Positions 49,942 through 54,355 of a stretch of 54,355 bases of DNA are shown here, piece after piece. Every line of letters starts with the position of its first letter. Position 1 is the first letter of the stretch. Both the position numbers and the translations under genes were made by a program. Location: NCBI GenBank assembly GCA_900770275.1, contig CAAGJS010000022.1, positions 1 through 54,355 on the forward strand. The letters are read 5' to 3'. Source of the stretch: Erysipelotrichaceae bacterium (GTDB lineage: Bacteria > Bacillota_I > Bacilli_A > Erysipelotrichales > Erysipelotrichaceae). The notes under the pieces were generated by a model. The model made no database searches. It was not told the origin of the DNA and saw only the letters and a list, made by a program, of their open reading frames with translations.

Positions 49942-52677
49942 ATGGCTAAGAAGTATGTCTATAAGTTCTCCGAAGGGAACGGCTCGATGCGTGAGCTGCT
50001 CGGCGGCAAGGGCGCAAACCTTGCTGAGATGAGCAACCTGGGCATGCCGGTTCCGTCGGGCTTTACCATCACGACTGAGGCGTGCATTCGCTACTACGAT
50101 GATGGTCTCAAGATTGCGCCGGAGATTCAGACGCAGATCGATAAGTATACGGCATGGCTTCAGAAGGCAACCGGCAAGAAGCTGGGCGATCTGAAGAATC
50201 CGCTGCTTGTATCGGTTCGTTCCGGTGCGCGTGCTTCGATGCCGGGTATGATGGACACGATCCTGAACCTGGGCATGAACGACGAAGTTGTTAAGGTTGT
50301 TGAGGAGAAGACGCAGAACAAGCGTTTCGCTTACGATTCCTATCGCCGTTTCATCCAGATGTTCGGTGATGTCGTTATGGGACTCAACAAGTCCAAGTTC
50401 GAGGAACTGATTGATGCCATGAAGGAAAAGAAGGGCGTCAAGCAGGATGTTGATCTCGATGCGGATGATATGGTTGAGCTCACCAAGCAGTTCAAGGAGT
50501 TCTATAAGAAGAATCTGGGCGAGGACTTCCCGCAGGATCCGCTGGTTCAGCTGAACCGTGCAATCATGGCTGTCTTCCGTTCCTGGAACAATGAGCGTGC
50601 CATCTATTATAGGCGGATGAATGATATCCCTGATTCCTGGGGAACCGCTGTATCGGTCATGGAAATGGTCTTCGGAAACATGGGCAATGACTGCGGTACG
50701 GGTGTTGCCTTCTCGCGCAATCCTGCTACAGGTGAGAACAAGCTGTTCGGTGAGTTCCTGATGAACGCACAGGGCGAGGATGTCGTTGCCGGTATCCGTA
50801 CGCCGCAGCCGATCGCTGAGCTCAAGAAGACGATGCCGGGTGCTTACGCTGACTTCGCCCGTATCTCCAAGACGCTGGAAAATCATTACCATGATCTGCA
50901 GGATATGGAGTTTACGATTGAGCATGGCAAGCTGTTCATGCTGCAGTGCCGCAATGGTAAGAGAACGGCAAACGCTGCTCTGAAGATCGCGGTTGATATG
51001 GTCAAGGAAGGCCTGATCACGAAGGATGAGGCTCTGCTCAAGGTTGAGCCGAAGCAGCTTGATGACCTTCTGCATCCGACCTTTGATAAGGCAAGCCTGA
51101 AGGAGAAGGCCGGCGATGTGATCGCCAAAGGTCTGGCTGCTGCTCCGGGTGCTGGATGCGGTGCAATCGTGTTCAACGCCAAGGATGCTGAGGCACAGGC
51201 TGCTGCTGGTAAGAAGGTTGTTCTGGTTCGTCTTGAGACGTCGCCGGAAGACATTGCGGGTATGCATGTTTCCCAGGCCATCGTTACGGTTCGCGGCGGC
51301 ATGACGTCGCATGCGGCTGTTGTCGCCCGTGGTATGGGTGCTTGTTGTGTATCCGGCTGCGGTGACATCAAGGTTGATGAAGCCAACAAGACATTCACGG
51401 TCAATGGTGAGACCTTCAAGGAAGGCGACATCATCTCCGTTGATGGTAATACGGGCCTTGTTTACAAGGGAGAGGTCAAGAGTGTTCCGGCTACGATTTC
51501 CGGAAACTTCGCTACCTTCATGAAGTGGGCTGATGAGCGTCGTACGATGAAGATCCGTACCAATGCGGATACGCCGGAAGATGCTGCTCGTGCAGTTGAG
51601 TTCGGTGCGGAAGGTGTTGGTCTGGTTCGTACGGAGCACATGTTCTTCAACTCCAAGGAGCGCATTGAGGCAATCCGTATGCTCTGCGTATCCCGTACGC
51701 CGGAGCAGCGTCAGAAGGCTCTCGATCTTCTTGAGCCGTATCAGACAGAGGACTTCGAAGGCATCTTCGAGGCTATGAAGGGCCGCAGCGTTACGATTCG
51801 TCTGCTGGATCCGCCTCTGCATGAGTTCCTGCCGCAGACGGATGAGGCAATCAAGGAAGTCGCTGATAAGATGGGCATCTCCGTTGAAGATGTCAAGGCT
51901 GCTGATGTTGAGCTGAAGGAATTCAACCCGATGATGGGTCATCGTGGATGCCGTCTGGATGTTACGTATCCGGAGATCGGTGTCATGCAGACGCGTGCCA
52001 TCATCAACGCTGCCATCAACATCAACAAGAAACATCCTCGCTGGCACCTGGAGCCGGAAATCATGGTTCCGCTGGTTGGTGAGAAGAAGGAGCTGGATTA
52101 TGTCGCTGACATTATCCGCAAGACGGCTGATGAGACGATCGCTGCTGCCAAGGTCAAGATGGTTTACCACATTGGTACGATGATCGAGGTTCCGCGCGGC
52201 GCTATCAATGCCGGTGAGCTGGCTGAGACGGCTGAGTTCTTCTCCTTCGGAACGAACGATCTGACGCAGATGACATTCGGCTTCTCGCGTGATGATGCGG
52301 GCAAGTTCCTGAAGTCCTACTATGACAAGCACATCTATGATTCCGATCCGTTTGCTCATATCGATGTAAATGGTGTCGGCAAGCTGGTGCGCTGGGCTGC
52401 TGAGCACGGTCGTGCAACACGTAAGGATATCCATCTGGGTGTCTGCGGTGAGCACGGCGGCGATCCGGCTTCCATCGAGTTCTTCCAGACTCTTGGTCTT
52501 GACTACGTTTCCTGCTCGCCGTTCCGTGTACCGCTGGCTCGTCTGGCTGCTGCACAGGCTGCGATCAAGGTTGACGCTGCCAAGAAGGCTGAAAAGGCTG
52601 CTGCCAAGAAGGAACCGGCTAAGAAGGCCGCTGCGAAGAAGCCTGCTGCTAAGAAGGCTGCTTCCAAGAAGAAGTAA
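49942..52677 (+). CDS. ppdK: Pyruvate, phosphate dikinase with a lysine/alanine-rich C-terminal tail
   Basis: A 911-residue enzyme interconverting pyruvate, ATP and phosphate with PEP, AMP and pyrophosphate. The ATP-grasp domain opens GGKGANLAEM, the phosphohistidine is His457 in GGMTSHAAVVARG, and the PEP-binding barrel includes LLDPPLHEF and CGEHGGDPAS. The core ends near residue 872. Another 39 residues follow, containing 15 Lys in AAKK-type repeats, like histone H1 or bacterial HC1 tails. Codon use is strongly biased, fitting high expression. Confidence 0.96.
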   Translation: MAKKYVYKFSEGNGSMRELLGGKGANLAEMSNLGMPVPSGFTITTEACIRYYDDGLKIAPEIQTQIDKYTAWLQKATGKKLGDLKNPLLVSVRSGARASMPGMMDTILNLGMNDEVVKVVEEKTQNKRFAYDSYRRFIQMFGDVVMGLNKSKFEELIDAMKEKKGVKQDVDLDADDMVELTKQFKEFYKKNLGEDFPQDPLVQLNRAIMAVFRSWNNERAIYYRRMNDIPDSWGTAVSVMEMVFGNMGNDCGTGVAFSRNPATGENKLFGEFLMNAQGEDVVAGIRTPQPIAELKKTMPGAYADFARISKTLENHYHDLQDMEFTIEHGKLFMLQCRNGKRTANAALKIAVDMVKEGLITKDEALLKVEPKQLDDLLHPTFDKASLKEKAGDVIAKGLAAAPGAGCGAIVFNAKDAEAQAAAGKKVVLVRLETSPEDIAGMHVSQAIVTVRGGMTSHAAVVARGMGACCVSGCGDIKVDEANKTFTVNGETFKEGDIISVDGNTGLVYKGEVKSVPATISGNFATFMKWADERRTMKIRTNADTPEDAARAVEFGAEGVGLVRTEHMFFNSKERIEAIRMLCVSRTPEQRQKALDLLEPYQTEDFEGIFEAMKGRSVTIRLLDPPLHEFLPQTDEAIKEVADKMGISVEDVKAADVELKEFNPMMGHRGCRLDVTYPEIGVMQTRAIINAAININKKHPRWHLEPEIMVPLVGEKKELDYVADIIRKTADETIAAAKVKMVYHIGTMIEVPRGAINAGELAETAEFFSFGTNDLTQMTFGFSRDDAGKFLKSYYDKHIYDSDPFAHIDVNGVGKLVRWAAEHGRATRKDIHLGVCGEHGGDPASIEFFQTLGLDYVSCSPFRVPLARLAAAQAAIKVDAAKKAEKAAAKKEPAKKAAAKKPAAKKAASKKK

Positions 52678-52688
52678 TCTGATTTACG

Positions 52689-52723
52689 AAAGCATTCCTG
52701 CAAACACAGGAGTGCTTTTTTTA
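52689..52723 (+). terminator. Terminator of ppdK
   Basis: AAAGCATTCCTG (52689-52700) pairs with CAGGAGTGCTTT (52707-52718), one wobble, followed by more T. Confidence 0.88.
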
Positions 52724-52767
52724 TTCCCAAATGGATCCCGGTGTCATAATGAAGCTGGAGAAGGACG

Positions 52768-53046
52768 ATGACAGAACTGGTCGACGCTATCGATGAAAGG
52801 CTGGAGAAGAAATATCCCCGAATCCATGTGAGGAGCGGGGTAGAGACATTCATGAATCGACATGGAGCTGTTTTCCATATTGTCCATGTGCCGGGGCTGG
52901 AATTAATCTGTGCCGAATACTGTCCGAAGAAGGAATGGGCGGATACCTATGACTATGATCCCGGCGAAAGCTTTTGGGACAAGGATTCGATCGATACACT
53001 GGTAGAGCAGCTGGAAAAGGAAATCGACGAGATCGAACCGCTTTGA
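52768..53046 (+). CDS. Small acidic protein, function unknown
   Basis: A 92-residue soluble, acidic protein. A central strand (VFHIVHVPGLELICAEYC) and a C-terminal helix (TLVEQLEKEIDEI) are visible. GGAGAAGG precedes the ATG, and a weak CATAAT -10 lies about 18 nt upstream. It begins a run of three small genes. No family recognised. Confidence 0.7.
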   Translation: MTELVDAIDERLEKKYPRIHVRSGVETFMNRHGAVFHIVHVPGLELICAEYCPKKEWADTYDYDPGESFWDKDSIDTLVEQLEKEIDEIEPL

Positions 53047-53073
53047 GCATACGGTTGGCAAAGTCATCGTTCT

Positions 53074-53081
53074 GATACAAT
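53074..53081 (+). promoter_or_regulatory. Extended -10 box placed for a leaderless CpXC transcript
   Basis: TGATACAAT ends 6 nt before the ATG at 53088. TTGGCA lies 15 bp upstream. No well-spaced ribosome site is present. Confidence 0.4.
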
Positions 53082-53087
53082 CGGAGT

Positions 53088-53726
53088 ATGGAAAAAGAAA
53101 AGAACTTTGAATTTGTCTGTCCCCGCTGCAAAGATCGGGGCATCATGCATGAATATCCCGTCATCGATGTGCAGGAATCGCCTCAGTTAAAAGACAAGAT
53201 CCTGGACGGAAGCCTTTTTTCCTATACCTGCAGATCGTGCGGCTATACGACGCTGGTGGCCTATGACTGTCTCTATGTGGATGAGCGTCAGCACCTATTG
53301 ATTCATCTTGTGGAACAGGGGGATAACAGTACTGCGGTAAAAGCGGAAGCGAAATATTCCGGCTATACCATCCGGCGCGTACGCGATCCCAATGAACTGA
53401 TGGAAAAGATATTGATCTTTGACGCGGGACTCGATGATCGGGCAGTGGAGCTGCAGAAACATCTGTTGATCGATCAGATTCAGAAAGAGAAGCCGGACCT
53501 GCAGGTACATGCGCTGTATTATTCGCCAGAGGATGATGGCTATCAGTTTGCGGTCCTGAGCGATCAGGGCTTTGAGGGATCGATTCCGATGGAACGCAAT
53601 CTCTATGAGCAGATCAGATCGCAGGTGCTGCCGGAGCTGAATGAAACCATCTCCAAGTATCCGTTCATCAACCAGGGCTGGGCGCAGCTGGTGTTTGATG
53701 GGATGGAAAACGAAAAGGAGGAATGA
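53088..53726 (+). CDS. CpXC-domain protein
   Basis: A 212-residue protein. The N-terminal CPRC (about 11-14) and CRSCGY (about 49-54) pairs form a likely zinc site typical of the CpXC domain (PF14353). The remainder is a mixed alpha/beta region without known motifs. CpXC proteins have no assigned function. Its stop overlaps the ribosome site of the next gene. Confidence 0.75.
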   Translation: MEKEKNFEFVCPRCKDRGIMHEYPVIDVQESPQLKDKILDGSLFSYTCRSCGYTTLVAYDCLYVDERQHLLIHLVEQGDNSTAVKAEAKYSGYTIRRVRDPNELMEKILIFDAGLDDRAVELQKHLLIDQIQKEKPDLQVHALYYSPEDDGYQFAVLSDQGFEGSIPMERNLYEQIRSQVLPELNETISKYPFINQGWAQLVFDGMENEKEE

Positions 53727-53728
53727 CC

Positions 53729-53998
53729 ATGTTCCGTGTGATTGTGATCTTTGATCTTCCGGAAGGTGTTGAGATCGTTGACGCAATGGATTCGGTCCAG
53801 CGTCAGGCTGCGGATTCATCATTGATTGTTTCCTCTGAGGTCGGAGCCGATCCGGACCGCAGTCGTCTTTCTCTCATCGCTGACTTTGTGACAGCCGCTG
53901 ATGCGGATACCTGGCTGGCAGGAAAAGAGAAGCGCAATATTGACTACGAACTGTGTGATCCGAAAGAAACATCACTCTGTTACTATCGTGGAGAGTGA
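53729..53998 (+). CDS. Small protein, function unknown
   Basis: An 89-residue protein starting at the ATG at 53729, which has AAAGGAGG at good spacing; the ATG at 53723 is too close to it. It looks like a small ferredoxin-like alpha/beta fold (FRVIVIFDLPEGV, LSLIADFVTAADADTWL). It is coupled to the CpXC gene. Confidence 0.65.
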   Translation: MFRVIVIFDLPEGVEIVDAMDSVQRQAADSSLIVSSEVGADPDRSRLSLIADFVTAADADTWLAGKEKRNIDYELCDPKETSLCYYRGE

Positions 53999-54066
53999 AG
54001 GATTCGTTTCCACACAGATTCCAGCTTCATTCCAAAATTGCTCCACATTGCCGCACTATTCTGAAA

Positions 54067-54084
54067 CTGCTTCAAGAGAAGCAG
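54067..54084. repeat. Perfect hairpin upstream of the last gene
   Basis: CTGCTTC (54067-54073) pairs with GAAGCAG (54078-54084) around AAGA. No T-run follows, so it is not an obvious terminator. The remaining 100 bp of this gap show no clear promoter. Confidence 0.5.
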
Positions 54085-54101
54085 AAAGTGAGTAAAAAGG
54101 A

Positions 54102-54355
54102 ATGAAGAAGAAAGTTATGATCAGTTCCATCCTTGCGGCTGGGGCAATCGCATTTGCCGTTGCTGTACCTGCCTTCGCTGAATCCGATCCTCAGGATGAT
54201 GCCGGCACCTGCAGCTACGCCGAAGGTGAAGCATCGTATCAGTCACGCATGGCAGAAGCCCATCCGTGGTTTGATGATGCAGACGAGACGGAAACAGCTG
54301 GCTACAGTTACAATGCTGGTTCCGCCAATGCGCAGGCTCGTAAGAGCGCGTTTGC
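54102..54355 (+). CDS. Secreted protein, N-terminal part only, cut by window edge
   Basis: From the ATG at 54102, behind AAAAAGGA, 84 codons are readable. A signal peptide (MKKKVMISSILAAG..., cleavage expected after AFA) is followed by an acidic, Ala/Tyr-rich mature part (SYAEGEASYQSRMAEAHPWF). No domain can be named. The frame runs open to the window end. Confidence 0.75.
   Translation, partial: MKKKVMISSILAAGAIAFAVAVPAFAESDPQDDAGTCSYAEGEASYQSRMAEAHPWFDDADETETAGYSYNAGSANAQARKSAF

Noticed and set aside
49927..52455. An 842-codon open frame on the minus strand opposite ppdK
   Set aside because: It mirrors a highly biased, strongly recognisable ppdK; no ribosome site, and composition is that of an antisense shadow.

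Overview
The window looks like core chromosome of a mid-GC (a little over 50 % by eye) Gram-positive Firmicute, most likely of the Erysipelotrichaceae or a near relative. Supporting signs are the rplU-prp-rpmA order with a Prp-cleavable N-terminal extension on L27, a T-box in front of valS, a cmk-der-gpsA string, a transketolase split into two genes, an LtaS-type sulfatase, ECF-transporter parts and strong AGGAGG ribosome sites. The family-level placement is an inference from gene content. No phage, CRISPR array or large island is visible. The only mobile element is the start of an IS200/IS605 tnpB cut by the left edge.

Layout. 1-0.3 kb: partial tnpB with a terminal hairpin. 0.3-4.3 kb: pta, a lipoprotein, and a two-gene membrane/phosphodiester-glycosidase unit. 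4.4-9.3 kb: thioredoxin, an L-2-hydroxyacid dehydrogenase, a Gfo/Idh/MocA oxidoreductase, a DUF4430 protein coupled to an ECF S-component, and a convergent B12-type radical SAM enzyme. 9.4-15 kb: a TetR regulator and an envelope-polymer operon (LtaS-like sulfatase, GT2, GT-C-like membrane protein). 15.2-20 kb: a polyamine uptake operon (XRE-cupin regulator, potA, potB, potC, potD). 20.1-22.4 kb: a membrane-anchored GH9 glycosidase. Then tRNA-Cys and tRNA-Leu, split transketolase and EF-P. 25.1-30.7 kb: two unusual membrane proteins translationally coupled to cmk-der-gpsA. 30.7-34.6 kb: a class A PBP and a convergent DegV. 34.6-40.9 kb: dnaE, a two-component system, a TrmN6-like methyltransferase and a small protein. 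41-45 kb: L21 leader, rplU-prp-rpmA, obgE, ruvA-ruvB. 45-54.4 kb: an SRAP protein, a T-box and valS, an alpha/beta hydrolase behind a structured leader, ppdK, three small genes and a partial secreted protein.

The genes fit a fermentative anaerobe: pyruvate/PEP and acetyl-phosphate interconversion (ppdK, pta), 2-oxoacid reduction, polyamine import, wall synthesis and translation. No clearly novel multi-gene defence or metabolic system was found. The most interesting items are modified forms of known proteins and unusual expression signals: a PotA ATPase with two repeated Ig-like modules inside its TOBE region, an EF-P without the usual PGKG tip, a DnaE with an eroded PHP metal site, a hydrolase with Asp where Ser is expected, a histone-H1-like tail on PPDK, aromatic repeats ending a PBP, and several genes whose start codon lies 6-9 nt after a TATAAT-like box with no ribosome site, which suggests leaderless mRNAs.
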